64,000 nucleotides of DNA from Shewanella sediminis HAW-EB3 (lineage in GTDB: Bacteria; Pseudomonadota; Gammaproteobacteria; Enterobacterales; Shewanellaceae), in NCBI RefSeq assembly GCF_000018025.1, contig NC_009831.1, positions 868,001 through 932,000 of the forward strand. The letters are read 5' to 3'. Below are positions 39,145 through 48,110 of the stretch, piece after piece (the stretch's first letter is position 1; each line of letters opens with the position of its first letter). The notes under the pieces were generated by a model that worked only from the letters and a program-made list of their open reading frames with translations, did no database searches and was not told where the DNA came from. Both the position numbers and the translations under genes were made by a program.

Positions 39145-40551
39145 ATGTCACAACAAGGTGCCTTCAAGGCCAAAAAGAAGCCGAGAGATATCCAGATGGA
39201 TGCACTCAAGCTACCGCCGCATTCTTTAGAAGCGGAGCAGTCAGTACTGGGCGGCTTGATGTTGGATTCAGATGCATGGGATAGAGTGGCTGAAGCGGTT
39301 GTGGCTGAAGACTTCTACTCTCGATCTCATCGTATGATATTCCAAGCGATGGGGAGCTTAACCAGCGCCGGTCATCCGATCGATCTGATCACGGTTTCCG
39401 AGCAGTTAGAGGTCGAAGACCAACTGGAGGAAGCCGGAGGGTTTGCCTACTTAGGCGAGATAGCGAAGAATACGCCCAGTGCGGGTAATATTTTATCTTA
39501 TGCTGAAATTGTTCGTGAACGCGCCGTCGTGCGTGAAATGATCAAGGTGGCCAATGAGATTGCCGATGCCGGTTTTAATCCTGAAGGTCGCAACTCCGGT
39601 GACCTGTTAGACTTAGCTGAAACCAAAGTCTTTAAGATTGCCGAGTCGCGTGCTAACGCCAACGAAGGTCCCGAAGGGATCAAGGCCATTCTTGAAAAGA
39701 CAGTCGATAAGATTGAAGATCTTTATAACAATCCAACCGGTGGTGTAACCGGGGTATCGAGTGGGTTTGGCGATCTGGATAAGATGACGGCGGGTTTCCA
39801 GTCCGGTGATTTGATCATCGTTGCGGCGCGTCCGTCTATGGGTAAAACGACCTTTGCGATGAACTTGTGTGAACAAGCGGCGCTCAATGAAGATAAACCT
39901 GTACTTATTTTTAGTCTTGAGATGCCTTCAGAACAGATCATGATGCGTATGCTCGCCTCACTGGGGCGGGTCGATCAAACCAAAATTCGTACCGGTCAAC
40001 TCGATGATGACGATTGGGCGCGGGTTTCCTCGACCATGGGGATCATGCTCGAGCAAGGTAAGATGTATATCGATGATGGCTCTGGTTTAACGCCGACCGA
40101 TGTTCGAAGCCGAGCGCGCCGTATTGCACGTGAATATGGGGGCTTGTCGATGATCATGATCGATTACCTTCAGTTGATGCAGGTTCCGGCGCTCAAAGAT
40201 AACCGTACCCTGGAGATCTCAGAGATCTCCCGCTCACTGAAGGCGCTGGCAAAAGAGCTTGAGATCCCGGTTGTTGCACTTTCTCAGCTTAACCGTTCAT
40301 TGGAGCAACGTGCCGATAAACGCCCGGTAAACTCAGATCTTCGTGAATCCGGAGCGATTGAGCAAGATGCGGATCTCATCATGTTTATTTACCGTGATGA
40401 GGTGTATAACGATGACTCAGAAAATAAGGGTACGGCAGAGATCATCATTGGTAAGCAACGTAACGGTCCTATCGGACGGGTACGTTTAACCTTCCAGGGA
40501 CAGTTCTCTCGTTTTGATAACTACGCCGGCCCACAGTTCGAGGAAGACTAA
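39145..40551 (+). CDS. dnaB: Replicative DNA helicase DnaB
   Basis: A 468-residue hexameric 5'-3' helicase loaded by DnaC or equivalent at oriC. The ATG at 39145 (MSQQGAFKAKKKPRD) is used; the frame extends to 38971 within the promoter region of the peptidase gene. N-terminal domain about 20-150, then RecA-like domain with Walker A ARPSMGKTTF, Walker B IMIDYLQLM and the arginine-finger region near the C-terminus. No intein is present. Confidence 0.97.
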   Translation: MSQQGAFKAKKKPRDIQMDALKLPPHSLEAEQSVLGGLMLDSDAWDRVAEAVVAEDFYSRSHRMIFQAMGSLTSAGHPIDLITVSEQLEVEDQLEEAGGFAYLGEIAKNTPSAGNILSYAEIVRERAVVREMIKVANEIADAGFNPEGRNSGDLLDLAETKVFKIAESRANANEGPEGIKAILEKTVDKIEDLYNNPTGGVTGVSSGFGDLDKMTAGFQSGDLIIVAARPSMGKTTFAMNLCEQAALNEDKPVLIFSLEMPSEQIMMRMLASLGRVDQTKIRTGQLDDDDWARVSSTMGIMLEQGKMYIDDGSGLTPTDVRSRARRIAREYGGLSMIMIDYLQLMQVPALKDNRTLEISEISRSLKALAKELEIPVVALSQLNRSLEQRADKRPVNSDLRESGAIEQDADLIMFIYRDEVYNDDSENKGTAEIIIGKQRNGPIGRVRLTFQGQFSRFDNYAGPQFEED

Positions 40552-40567
40552 TTTCGTCTTTTGTATT

Positions 40568-40599
40568 GTTTACCGGTAACGGTGTCGTTTATCGATAAC
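40568..40599. promoter_or_regulatory. Two tandem near-palindromes between dnaB and alr
   Basis: GTTTACCGGTAAC (40568-40580) and GTTTATCGATAAC (40587-40599) fit the pattern GTTTAYCGRTAAC, each with a 10-bp perfect palindromic core, set 19 bp apart. This is operator-like (LacI/GntR-type sites often centre on CG), 155 bp before alr. Confidence 0.4.
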
Positions 40600-40754
40600 G
40601 ATACTGACGGCTCCTACAGTAAAGATTAAACTTGATTCACTTAGTTACCTCTTCATTGATAACTAAGTGAACTCATTATAGATTTGACACTCATATTAGT
40701 ATTATCACTTTAGTGCAGTATCGAGTCTTGTTACTAACAGATTAAGGTTATCGT

Positions 40755-41831
40755 TTGAAACCCTTTCCCCGTGCAGAGATCAGTAGTAAAGCACTGCAGA
40801 ATAACTTAGCTCGTCTCCGTGAAATAGCTCCCGGGAGCAAAGTCATGGCGGTTGTAAAAGCCAACGGCTATGGTCACGGCTTGCTTAATGTTGCCCATTG
40901 TCTGGATAACGCCGATGGTTTCGGACTCGCTCGTCCGGAGGAGGCATTAGCACTGAGGGAAGGGGGGGTTAAATCAAAATTGATTTTGCTCGAAGGCTTC
41001 TTCAGTCAAGTCGATTTAACCACTCTGGTCGAACACGATATCGATACCGTTGTTCATAATGAAGTGCAGCTGGAATTGCTGGAAAGCTCGATACTGGCAA
41101 AACCTGCAACCGTATGGCTTAAAATTGACTCGGGTATGCATAGATTAGGTTTCACTCCTGAGCAGTTTGCTGCTGTTTATGCCCGGTTAGAGGCCTGTCC
41201 TCAAGTCGCTAAACCTATCAACCTGATGTCACATTTTGCTTGTGCCGATGAACCCGATAACCCATCGACAAAGGTTCAGATTAATCTCTTTAACGATCTT
41301 ATAAAAGACTTGCCCGGTCAACGTAGTTTGGCAAACTCAGCCGGTACCCTGTATTGGCCTGAGAGTCAGGCAGATTGGATACGTCCCGGTATCGCGCTAT
41401 ACGGTGTATCGCCTGTGATTGGGGATCTGGGGGGCAATCATGGTTTGATGCCTGCCATGGAGTTAGTGTCGCAACTTATTGCCGTACGTGATCATAAGGC
41501 TGGTGAGCCTGTTGGTTATGGCAGTTCCTGGTATGCAAAAGAAGACACTAAGTTAGGCGTCGTGGCTATTGGTTACGGCGATGGATACCCACGTAATGCA
41601 CCCGAAGGTACGCCAGTATGGGTCAACGGGAGACGGGTTCCTATCGTGGGTCGCGTCTCTATGGATATGCTGACCGTCGATTTAGGCATAAACGCGACAG
41701 ACCTGATTGGCGATGATGCGATTTTATGGGGAAAAGCATTACCCGTTGAAGAGGTGGCAGAGCATATAGGCACAATCGCTTATGAGTTAGTGACTAAATT
41801 GACCCCTCGAGTTGCCGTGTGCTTGGACTAA
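40755..41831 (+). CDS. alr: Alanine racemase
   Basis: A 358-residue PLP enzyme making D-alanine for peptidoglycan. TTG start at 40755. The PLP lysine is Lys35 in [13 protein letters not shown], the catalytic tyrosine is in VGYGSSWYA, and the C-terminal GYGDGYPRN and [11 protein letters not shown] motifs are intact. Located after dnaB as in many gammaproteobacteria. Confidence 0.96.
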   Translation: MKPFPRAEISSKALQNNLARLREIAPGSKVMAVVKANGYGHGLLNVAHCLDNADGFGLARPEEALALREGGVKSKLILLEGFFSQVDLTTLVEHDIDTVVHNEVQLELLESSILAKPATVWLKIDSGMHRLGFTPEQFAAVYARLEACPQVAKPINLMSHFACADEPDNPSTKVQINLFNDLIKDLPGQRSLANSAGTLYWPESQADWIRPGIALYGVSPVIGDLGGNHGLMPAMELVSQLIAVRDHKAGEPVGYGSSWYAKEDTKLGVVAIGYGDGYPRNAPEGTPVWVNGRRVPIVGRVSMDMLTVDLGINATDLIGDDAILWGKALPVEEVAEHIGTIAYELVTKLTPRVAVCLD

Positions 41832-41916
41832 GCACATAGATTTAATTCCTTTGTTGTATCGATTCATGGGCGGGATGTCTTGAGTCGATAGCCTTCTGTA
41901 TCAGGAAGTGTTTTCG

Positions 41917-43269
41917 TTGAAGATTAAAGTTTTATGTATCAATGCACTGTTATTCTGCAGTGCACTCAGTTTGCCCTATGCCTTGGCCGATGAGGCTCAG
42001 GAAACTCAAGTAACTCAAGCGACTCAAACAAAGAATGCCAATGCTAACGGTACGCCACAAGTGCATCAAACCGGGATAAACAGGAGTAAAGATTACTCCC
42101 CCGAGTTTGTCGCCGTGCCATTTGTTTTCTCTACAGAAACCCTGAGTACTACTGTGGGAGGGGCTGGCGTCATTAAGCATGCCGGTCAGCCACAGGCCTC
42201 TGCGTTTGGTATTGGTCTCTACAGTAGTAATGAAAGTTGGATCACCTATTTAGGGCTCAACAACTATCAACTACCCAAGCTGGATCAATGGCTGTTTTCC
42301 GGCGAGTTTAGTCGAGCCAGTTATAAAGAGGGGATCTACTTTGTTCCTGAAGATGCGAATAGATCGAGCAAAGGTGTTAACCGCTCAGATGCGATGGCAA
42401 CCAATCGGGTTATAACGGTTGGAGACGAGTTTTACGCCAAGCTACACATTAAATATGTGCTGCCCTGGGGAAAGGGAGCGAAAGGCGCCGCGAGAAGCTT
42501 AATGCCCTCGCTAATAACGGATCCTCTGAGTTGGGATCCAAGAGAGTCAGGTGTTACCAGCTTACAGCTCACCCCCTTTATTCAAACTCAGGAACTCCTG
42601 GGATATGAAGATCTGCCGACTGAAACTCAGGGGTTAAAATTTAAGTTTGACTGGGACAATCGGGATAATGGAAAAAATAGTACCCGAGGAGGCCGCACAA
42701 GTCTGACGGTCAGCCGAGATTTTGGTGCGAGAGAGGGGGGAGCCGATGATAGAGAAAGTTGGACTATGTGGGAGTTTGAACAGAGCGCCTTCCTGTCAAT
42801 GGGGGAGAGTGACTGGTTCGGTCAGCAAATATTAGCCTTCAATTTTTACCTTGCCGATACACCAACCTGGAACGACTATGACTCAAGCACGCAAGCGTAT
42901 CAGCGACCTCCATCTTTTGCCGGCGTGACATTGGGTGGTTTCGATCATCTGAGAGGCTACTCCAGCAAGCAATTCTATGGTCGTAGTGCACTGCTTTACT
43001 CTGCAGAGTATCGAGTTCAACCCCGCTGGCAGCCTTTACAGAGTTTACCCGTATTTAATCTCTATGATGTACCTTGGTGGCAATGGGTCGTTTTTGCTGA
43101 AGCCGGCCAGGTTGCAGATGATTTCAGTGCCAGTGAACTACATGATGATATGAAATGGACGCTAGGTGTTGGTGCAAGGTTTGAAGTTGAAAACGTTATC
43201 GTAAGAACCGAGTTTGCTTATGCCGAAGACGCGAAGCAATTTTGGATAATGGTTAATCAGCCTTTTTAA
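41917..43269 (+). CDS. BamA/TamA-like outer-membrane barrel protein (surface antigen family)
   Basis: A 450-residue exported protein. TTG 41917 is best spaced from AGGAAG (41903-41908); a GTG at 41908 is the alternative. Signal peptide ends near SLPYALA. The C-terminal part has the Omp85/D15 pattern (LKFKFDWDNRDNG, FAGVTLGGFDHLRGYSS, LLYSAEYRVQPRW) and ends in Phe. No POTRA repeats are evident, so it is not BamA or TamA itself. Substrate unknown. Confidence 0.78.
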   Translation: MKIKVLCINALLFCSALSLPYALADEAQETQVTQATQTKNANANGTPQVHQTGINRSKDYSPEFVAVPFVFSTETLSTTVGGAGVIKHAGQPQASAFGIGLYSSNESWITYLGLNNYQLPKLDQWLFSGEFSRASYKEGIYFVPEDANRSSKGVNRSDAMATNRVITVGDEFYAKLHIKYVLPWGKGAKGAARSLMPSLITDPLSWDPRESGVTSLQLTPFIQTQELLGYEDLPTETQGLKFKFDWDNRDNGKNSTRGGRTSLTVSRDFGAREGGADDRESWTMWEFEQSAFLSMGESDWFGQQILAFNFYLADTPTWNDYDSSTQAYQRPPSFAGVTLGGFDHLRGYSSKQFYGRSALLYSAEYRVQPRWQPLQSLPVFNLYDVPWWQWVVFAEAGQVADDFSASELHDDMKWTLGVGARFEVENVIVRTEFAYAEDAKQFWIMVNQPF

Positions 43270-43366
43270 TACCCATTGACTGTGGAGTATCAGTCGAGAG
43301 TCTTTAAGGGGAATCTTTGTCCCCTTAATGACTCGAGTATCGAGGGTGTTATGGTTCTTGCTGCTG

Positions 43367-43831
43367 TTAAGTTTCGAAACAAATCTCAATATAGGCGGTT
43401 CCATGTGGGCTGGCGAAGGGCATGATAATTTTTTTCCCGTTGGCCTTGTGGGATATTCGATGTCCTAAACCTGAAACGACAACCGGCGTGGCCATCTCAA
43501 ACTCATAGCCTTTATCACCGAGGATATTTTTTGCACCACCTGTGACCATATTGGTGATCTCACCGACCAGATCGGTTATCTCATCGTTGATCTCTCCCGG
43601 GTTTTCTCCCAACATGTTTTGCATTATTTCCAGGATGAGTCCCTGTTCGAAAGTGATGGAGAGTGAGCCCTTCGTTTGAGGACCGACCATGCCTATCAGG
43701 CCTGATACATCGCCTTTAGCCAGGTTGTCAGTTTTTATTTTTGGCTTTCCGGGCGTGAGTTGCATATTTGCCATCGTCGAGATGACATTGAGCAGTGATT
43801 CAAGAAAAGGGTTAATGAAATTTACATTCAT
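43367..43831 (-). CDS. CheX-like chemotaxis phosphatase domain protein
   Basis: A 154-residue CheX/CheC/FliY-family protein. The family helix is seen as INDEITDLVGEITNMVTGGAKN, containing the E...N pattern used for CheY-P dephosphorylation, preceded by GSLSITFEQGLILEIMQNMLG. A stand-alone CheX domain suggests modulation of a CheY-like receiver. No chemotaxis operon is adjacent. Confidence 0.85.
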   Translation of the reverse strand: MNVNFINPFLESLLNVISTMANMQLTPGKPKIKTDNLAKGDVSGLIGMVGPQTKGSLSITFEQGLILEIMQNMLGENPGEINDEITDLVGEITNMVTGGAKNILGDKGYEFEMATPVVVSGLGHRISHKANGKKIIMPFASPHGTAYIEICFET

Positions 43832-44453
43832 ATTTGATTATCCATAGTCTAAAAACTTGTTTCTCGATAATGAGTTTTATGTCGTCCATTACCAAGTAAC
43901 TCTAAAGCGTGAATTTCAGTATTCTATATGATGGGGTACTTAGATCGATATTTATCATAGTGTCACACTTCTATGCTTGGTGACTTTACCCGTATGCCTA
44001 CCGTTTCTTGGGCATACCTATCTATAAAGCTTAGGCTATTTTTGTATCGGCTTCAGCATTTATCTATATACAGGGCAGCTGAGGCTGCTACTAATCATAC
44101 CATTGAGATATAGCTATTCATTATTCCATGGCATATGAAGACTGTTCTGTGACTTTACTCCTAAAAGTTTTGATCATATTGGGTAACACTCACTTTATTT
44201 GAATGAACTCTCCTAAATTAGTCCATTTGAGGTTGAGTGAGGCCGTCCAGGCGCTCGGCAGTTATTAATTACCGATTACCCTATAATACTGAGTGGAGAG
44301 GCGGTGATATTGATATAGCTTTGTGAGCGGTTTGGTGAATCGGTTGTGCATTTCACCTGCGGTCAGTGTAAAATGCGCGGCCACGCTCGATTTATACTCT
44401 GAGCCTTATTGGTTTAACGACAATTGTCACCGCAAAGCAGGCCAACATAAACT
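43832..44453. other. Intergenic region before dusA
   Basis: No convincing ORF in 622 bp. An imperfect inverted repeat GCATTTCAC (44348-44356) with GTGTAAAATGC (44366-44376) lies about 80 bp upstream of dusA and could contain its promoter. Otherwise I see nothing in it. Confidence 0.4.
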
Positions 44454-45437
44454 ATGTCATCTACTCTGACCTCAACGATCAACCGAACCTTCTCTATCGC
44501 TCCAATGCTGGATTGGACCGATCGCCACTATCGTTATATGGCGCGCCTGATGTCAGCTGAGTTATTGCTGTATACGGAGATGGTCACGACGGGGGCCATT
44601 ATCCATGGTAAAGGCGATTACCTTGCTTACAATAGCGAAGAGCACGCATTGGCGCTTCAGCTTGGTGGTTCCAATGCCCATGACCTGGCAATTTGCGCTA
44701 AGCTCGCGGCAGATAGAGGCTATGATGAGATTAATCTAAATGTAGGTTGTCCTTCAGACAGGGTTCAAAATGGTCGTTTTGGGGCCTGTCTTATGGCCGA
44801 GCCTAAGCTTGTTGCCGAGTGTGTAACGGCGATGCGAGAGGTCGTAGATATTCCTGTGACGGTAAAGACACGTATCGGGATCGATGAGCAGGACAGTTAC
44901 CCGTTTCTTACCGAGTTTGTAGAGACTGTTCGCGACGCGGGTTGCGATACGTTTATCGTGCATGCCAGAAAGGCGTGGTTGAAGGGGTTAAGCCCGAAAG
45001 AGAACAGGGAGATCCCTCCATTAGATTACGACCGCGTCTATCAACTTAAACAAGATTATCCGGAGTTGAGCATCTCAATCAATGGTGGTGTTAAGTCCCT
45101 CGATGAGTGCCGTACTCATTTGACTAAGCTCGATGGTGTGATGGTGGGGCGTGAAGCCTATCAAAACCCTTATATGTTAGCCGAAGTGGATCAACAACTC
45201 TGTGGTAGTGACAGACCCGTTTTGAGTCGAGATGCTGTTTTAGAGAAATTTATTCCTTATATAGAGAAACATCTCCAATCGGGTGGTCGTTTGAACCATA
45301 TCAGTCGTCATATGACTGGCTTATTCCAGGGAGAGCCGGGTTCTCGTGTCTGGAGACGATATATTAGTGAAAATGCGCATAAACCTGGCGCCGGTATAGA
45401 AGTCATTGAACAAGCAAGAAAAAACATGAGTATCTAA
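44454..45437 (+). CDS. dusA: tRNA-dihydrouridine(20/20a) synthase DusA
   Basis: A 327-residue FMN enzyme reducing uridine 20/20a in tRNA D-loops. TIM-barrel start [15 protein letters not shown], probable catalytic Cys99 in [15 protein letters not shown], and the FMN-phosphate segment [11 protein letters not shown]. The longer [19 protein letters not shown] pattern is specific to DusA. In E. coli pspG follows dusA; here a sigma-54-driven membrane-protein operon follows. Confidence 0.95.
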   Translation: MSSTLTSTINRTFSIAPMLDWTDRHYRYMARLMSAELLLYTEMVTTGAIIHGKGDYLAYNSEEHALALQLGGSNAHDLAICAKLAADRGYDEINLNVGCPSDRVQNGRFGACLMAEPKLVAECVTAMREVVDIPVTVKTRIGIDEQDSYPFLTEFVETVRDAGCDTFIVHARKAWLKGLSPKENREIPPLDYDRVYQLKQDYPELSISINGGVKSLDECRTHLTKLDGVMVGREAYQNPYMLAEVDQQLCGSDRPVLSRDAVLEKFIPYIEKHLQSGGRLNHISRHMTGLFQGEPGSRVWRRYISENAHKPGAGIEVIEQARKNMSI

Positions 45438-45456
45438 CTCTATTTTGACCTTTATT

Positions 45457-45480
45457 AACCGCCTTTATGGCGGTTTTTTT
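45457..45480 (+). terminator. Rho-independent terminator after dusA
   Basis: AACCGCC (45457-45463) pairs with GGCGGTT (45469-45475), followed by T residues. Confidence 0.9.
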
Positions 45481-45648
45481 GTTTTTCAGCCTTAAGTTAA
45501 TCCATATTTTTTCCCTCTTAGTAATTTTAACCAGCCCATGGTGAAATTTACTAAAAGAGCATCAATTTATTTAGCTGTTTTGTTTTTAAAATGTTGCCAA
45601 AAATTATTAAAGCCTTGTTTCTCAGTGTCTTATTGTGTTTCTAAAAAG

Positions 45649-45665
45649 TTGGCACGCTACTCGCA
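45649..45665 (+). promoter_or_regulatory. Sigma-54 (-24/-12) promoter
   Basis: TTGGCACGCTACTCGCA: the invariant GG (45651-45652) and GC (45663-45664) are separated by exactly 10 bp, and the -24 half TGGCAC is perfect; the -12 half has TCGC in place of TTGC. It lies about 56 bp before the first gene of the PspC operon. The AT-rich 45545-45645 stretch upstream could carry IHF and activator sites. Confidence 0.75.
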
Positions 45666-45720
45666 ATACCTTCTATGTAAAGAGACTAGGTCATAAGACA
45701 TCACTGAAAAGGAAGGCATC

Positions 45721-46017
45721 ATGTTTAATTCAACTTTAAGTCAAATAGCAAAAGTATCATTAGCCGCCGCAGTATTAATGGGAGCAAGTGTAAGTGCCCA
45801 TGCTGATACGCTTATTCCCGCCGATCTCACTAGCAACATAGAGCAAAATATCTCTGCGCAGATGCAAGATATGATGCAGGTCGCTCAAAGAGAGTTGAGC
45901 ATGTCACTGCAGGCACAGTTATCAGATGCCATGTTTGAAGCAGATGCGGCAGATGAAACTCAGCTAGCGAAAGAGAAGAATGAGCAGGCGATCACCAGCG
46001 CGATGGTAAAGGAGTAA
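45721..46017 (+). CDS. Small secreted protein, first gene of the sigma-54 operon
   Basis: A 98-residue protein with a clear signal peptide (MFNSTLSQIAKVSLAAAVLM then SVSAHA, cut at about 29). The mature part of about 70 residues is helical and Gln/Met/Glu-rich (NIEQNISAQMQDMMQVAQRE), likely amphipathic or coiled. AAGGAAGG (45710-45717) is a strong ribosome site. It is not PspA; I do not recognise the family. Two nucleotides separate it from the next small ORF. Confidence 0.75.
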   Translation: MFNSTLSQIAKVSLAAAVLMGASVSAHADTLIPADLTSNIEQNISAQMQDMMQVAQRELSMSLQAQLSDAMFEADAADETQLAKEKNEQAITSAMVKE

Positions 46018-46019
46018 TT

Positions 46020-46127
46020 ATGTGGTTCACCTCAGAGATCGCGGCCTTGTTATTGACCCCTGTGTTTGGTTTTACTCTTTGTGCACTGCTGATATGCACA
46101 TTCAGGTGGGATAGGGTTGATGACTGA
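46020..46127 (+). CDS. 35-residue single-helix membrane protein
   Basis: ATG 46020 follows AAAGGAGT (46009-46016), an excellent Shine-Dalgarno site at the end of the preceding gene. The product MWFTSEIAALLLTPVFGFTL then CALLICTFRWDRVDD has one transmembrane helix and a short charged tail. Tight spacing and ribosome site argue it is real. The size and place recall small Psp membrane proteins such as PspB or PspD, but homology is unproven. Confidence 0.6.
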   Translation: MWFTSEIAALLLTPVFGFTLCALLICTFRWDRVDD

Positions 46128-46167
46128 TTGTAGGTCTGCCGTAATATATATTTAATCGGGAGGAAGT

Positions 46168-46386
46168 ATGAGTAGTTTTAGTTCAATGGATAAGTTGATA
46201 TCACGTTTAACGCAGCCAAAAAGTTTAGTGTGTGGCGTGGCGGCCATGACGGCGGATAAGTTTAATTGGTCATGTTTATGGACGCGAGTGGTTTGGGCCG
46301 CACTGGTATTGATGAACCCGGCTATGGGATTGCTTATCTATTTTGTTCTCGCATTAGTTTTACCTAAGTGGGAAAGAAATTTTTGA
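46168..46386 (+). CDS. PspC-domain membrane protein
   Basis: A 72-residue protein with a PspC domain: KSLVCGVAAMTADKFNWSCLWTRVVW then one long hydrophobic segment (ALVLMNPAMGLLIYFVLALVLP). Ribosome site GGGAGG at 46158-46163. PspC takes part in sensing inner-membrane damage in the phage-shock system. It lacks the long C-terminal region of enteric PspC, so it is a minimal version. Confidence 0.85.
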   Translation: MSSFSSMDKLISRLTQPKSLVCGVAAMTADKFNWSCLWTRVVWAALVLMNPAMGLLIYFVLALVLPKWERNF

Positions 46387-46406
46387 AAGCTCAGAGAAGA
46401 TTGAAA

Positions 46407-46760
46407 ATGAGAAAAATTTTGGATCTCTTCATTGGGATCGGTATCGCCATTTTGGCAACAACGCTTTTAATTGCGGCGGTACAAACCTGGGGAACGACTC
46501 AATTCCTGACCGGAACCTTGTTGAGCGTTGAACCACTATTTTTGATGGATATGAGTGTATGGGCAGTGGTCCTTACCTTGGGAATCGTTTTACTCCTTAT
46601 ACTCTGGTTAACGATAGCATTTAGTTTTCTGGCGTTGGTTTCCGGGTTATGTATTACCTGTGCCTTAATTATGGTATTTGCAGGGTTCTCTCTTTTTTGG
46701 CCTGTATTACTGCTTATTCTTGCAGGATGGGGCGTAGGTCAAGCTAGCCAAGCTGACTAG
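46407..46760 (+). CDS. Multi-span membrane protein in the PspC operon
   Basis: A 117-residue product starting MRKILDLFIGIGIAI; an in-frame ATG at 46368 overlaps the PspC gene and is also possible. About three or four hydrophobic segments (8-26, 47-66, 69-88, 90-110) leave few polar residues. E. coli places sigma-54-controlled pspG downstream of dusA; this gene has a comparable place but I do not see clear PspG similarity. Family unrecognised. Confidence 0.65.
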   Translation: MRKILDLFIGIGIAILATTLLIAAVQTWGTTQFLTGTLLSVEPLFLMDMSVWAVVLTLGIVLLLILWLTIAFSFLALVSGLCITCALIMVFAGFSLFWPVLLLILAGWGVGQASQAD

Positions 46761-46822
46761 CTGTCTACTATCGGCTTCAGAAGCATGAGCATTAGAAGAC
46801 TGACTTAATCTAACCCACAGGT

Positions 46823-47563
46823 TTACTCTTTATTTAGAAAAGCCTTAAAGCGGTTTTTAGCTTCATCACTTTTCAACCTTACTGCAAACTGCTCCAGTTC
46901 CCGCTCCATCTGTTTTCGTACCAGATCTTTATGGGGACGTAAAAGTTCACGGGTAGCTTGTAGCGCTTGAGGTGGTTGATTGGCAAGTTTGACAGCCCTA
47001 GCCAGTGCATATTCGAATACCTCGCCAGCTGAAACAACTTCATTGACTATGTTAAGAGCATTGGCGGTATTGGCATCGAAACTTTCACCCAGTAACAATA
47101 GCTCTGCGGCTTTCTGTGGCCCAACGAGTTGTGGCAGTAATAAGCTTGCACCAGCTTCAGGAACCAGGGCGAGGTTAACAAAGGGTAGCTGAAACTTTGC
47201 ACTTGGGTCTGCATAGACGAGATCACAATGTAGCAGTACGGTGGTTCCAATACCTACTGCAGGGCCCGTCACTGCGGCAACTAATGGCTTCTTGAGATCC
47301 AATAGGTTGAACAGGAAACGAAATGCGGGGTGTTTTGCGTCTAAGTTACTATTTTTTAAAAAGTCTGCTACATCGTTGCCTGAGGTAAAACAGTCTGGCT
47401 GTCCTTTGATTAAAAAGGCGTGAATAGCGTTGTCTGACTCACCTTGGATAAGGTATTCTGTGAGGCTAGTATACATATCGAGGCTGAGCGCATTGCGCTT
47501 ATCTGGTCTATTGATAGTAATGATTCTGACGCCTTGCTCATCCTGAACCTGAATTGTACTCAT
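46823..47563 (-). CDS. Enoyl-CoA hydratase/isomerase family protein
   Basis: A 246-residue crotonase-fold protein acting on acyl-CoA thioesters. Oxyanion-hole segments: FTSGNDVADF (about 61-70) and GPAVGIGTTVLLHCDLVYAD; the acidic region VPEAGASLLLPQLVG follows. It resembles the single-domain hydratase/isomerase group rather than FadB. The exact substrate cannot be told. Divergent from the copper-chaperone gene. Confidence 0.88.
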   Translation of the reverse strand: MSTIQVQDEQGVRIITINRPDKRNALSLDMYTSLTEYLIQGESDNAIHAFLIKGQPDCFTSGNDVADFLKNSNLDAKHPAFRFLFNLLDLKKPLVAAVTGPAVGIGTTVLLHCDLVYADPSAKFQLPFVNLALVPEAGASLLLPQLVGPQKAAELLLLGESFDANTANALNIVNEVVSAGEVFEYALARAVKLANQPPQALQATRELLRPHKDLVRKQMERELEQFAVRLKSDEAKNRFKAFLNKE

Positions 47564-47595
47564 TACGTTGTTTCCTCTTAGACGAATGGGGTTAA

Positions 47596-48072
47596 ATGGA
47601 GTTTAATACATTGAAACGAATATTCAAACAAGCGTTTAATTTCTTGATGTTGTCCTGTGCATCGTTTGCGACTTTTGCCAATGTGGCATTGGTTGAGGGG
47701 CACGTGAGGGCTATGCCTGCCAGTGTGCCCAATACGGCGGCTTATTTTACTCTTGAAAACCATGGCCCGCAGCGTCAACTCGTGGCTGTAAAAGCCGATT
47801 TTGTAAAAGAGGCACAGCTTCACACCATTATTGAAGAAGATGGCATGGTAAAAATGCGTCAAGTCGAAAGCTTTAACATTCCGCAGCACGGCACGCTGGC
47901 TCTGATGGAGTCGGGAGAACACGTAATGTTATTGGGGTTGAAGCAACCACTGGTCTCGGGGACATCGGTCGACTTAACCCTTAAATTTGATGATGGCAGT
48001 GAACTACCGATCACCTTGATGGTGAGCAAGCAAGATATGGCAAAAATGAAAGGCCACGCACACCACCATTGA
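47596..48072 (+). CDS. Periplasmic copper chaperone PCu(A)C
   Basis: A 158-residue exported Cu(I) chaperone for cytochrome c oxidase assembly. The metal motif H(M)X10MX21HXM is exact: His76, Met87, His109, Met111. Signal peptide ends near FATFA (about 28). The C-terminal HAHHH adds possible metal ligands. No Sco or ctaG gene is adjacent, so the copper target is inferred from the family. Confidence 0.9.
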   Translation: MEFNTLKRIFKQAFNFLMLSCASFATFANVALVEGHVRAMPASVPNTAAYFTLENHGPQRQLVAVKADFVKEAQLHTIIEEDGMVKMRQVESFNIPQHGTLALMESGEHVMLLGLKQPLVSGTSVDLTLKFDDGSELPITLMVSKQDMAKMKGHAHHH

Positions 48073-48110
48073 TGAGTAGTGTAAGTATTGGCCATACAGG
48101 AGTGTAACAG

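Noticed and set aside
39145..40551. Intein or insertion in dnaB
   Set aside because: DnaB is a common intein host, but the protein is of normal length with uninterrupted Walker motifs.
47578..47922. 114-codon minus-strand ORF opposite the copper chaperone gene
   Set aside because: The plus strand has an exact PCu(A)C metal motif and signal peptide; the antisense frame has no support.
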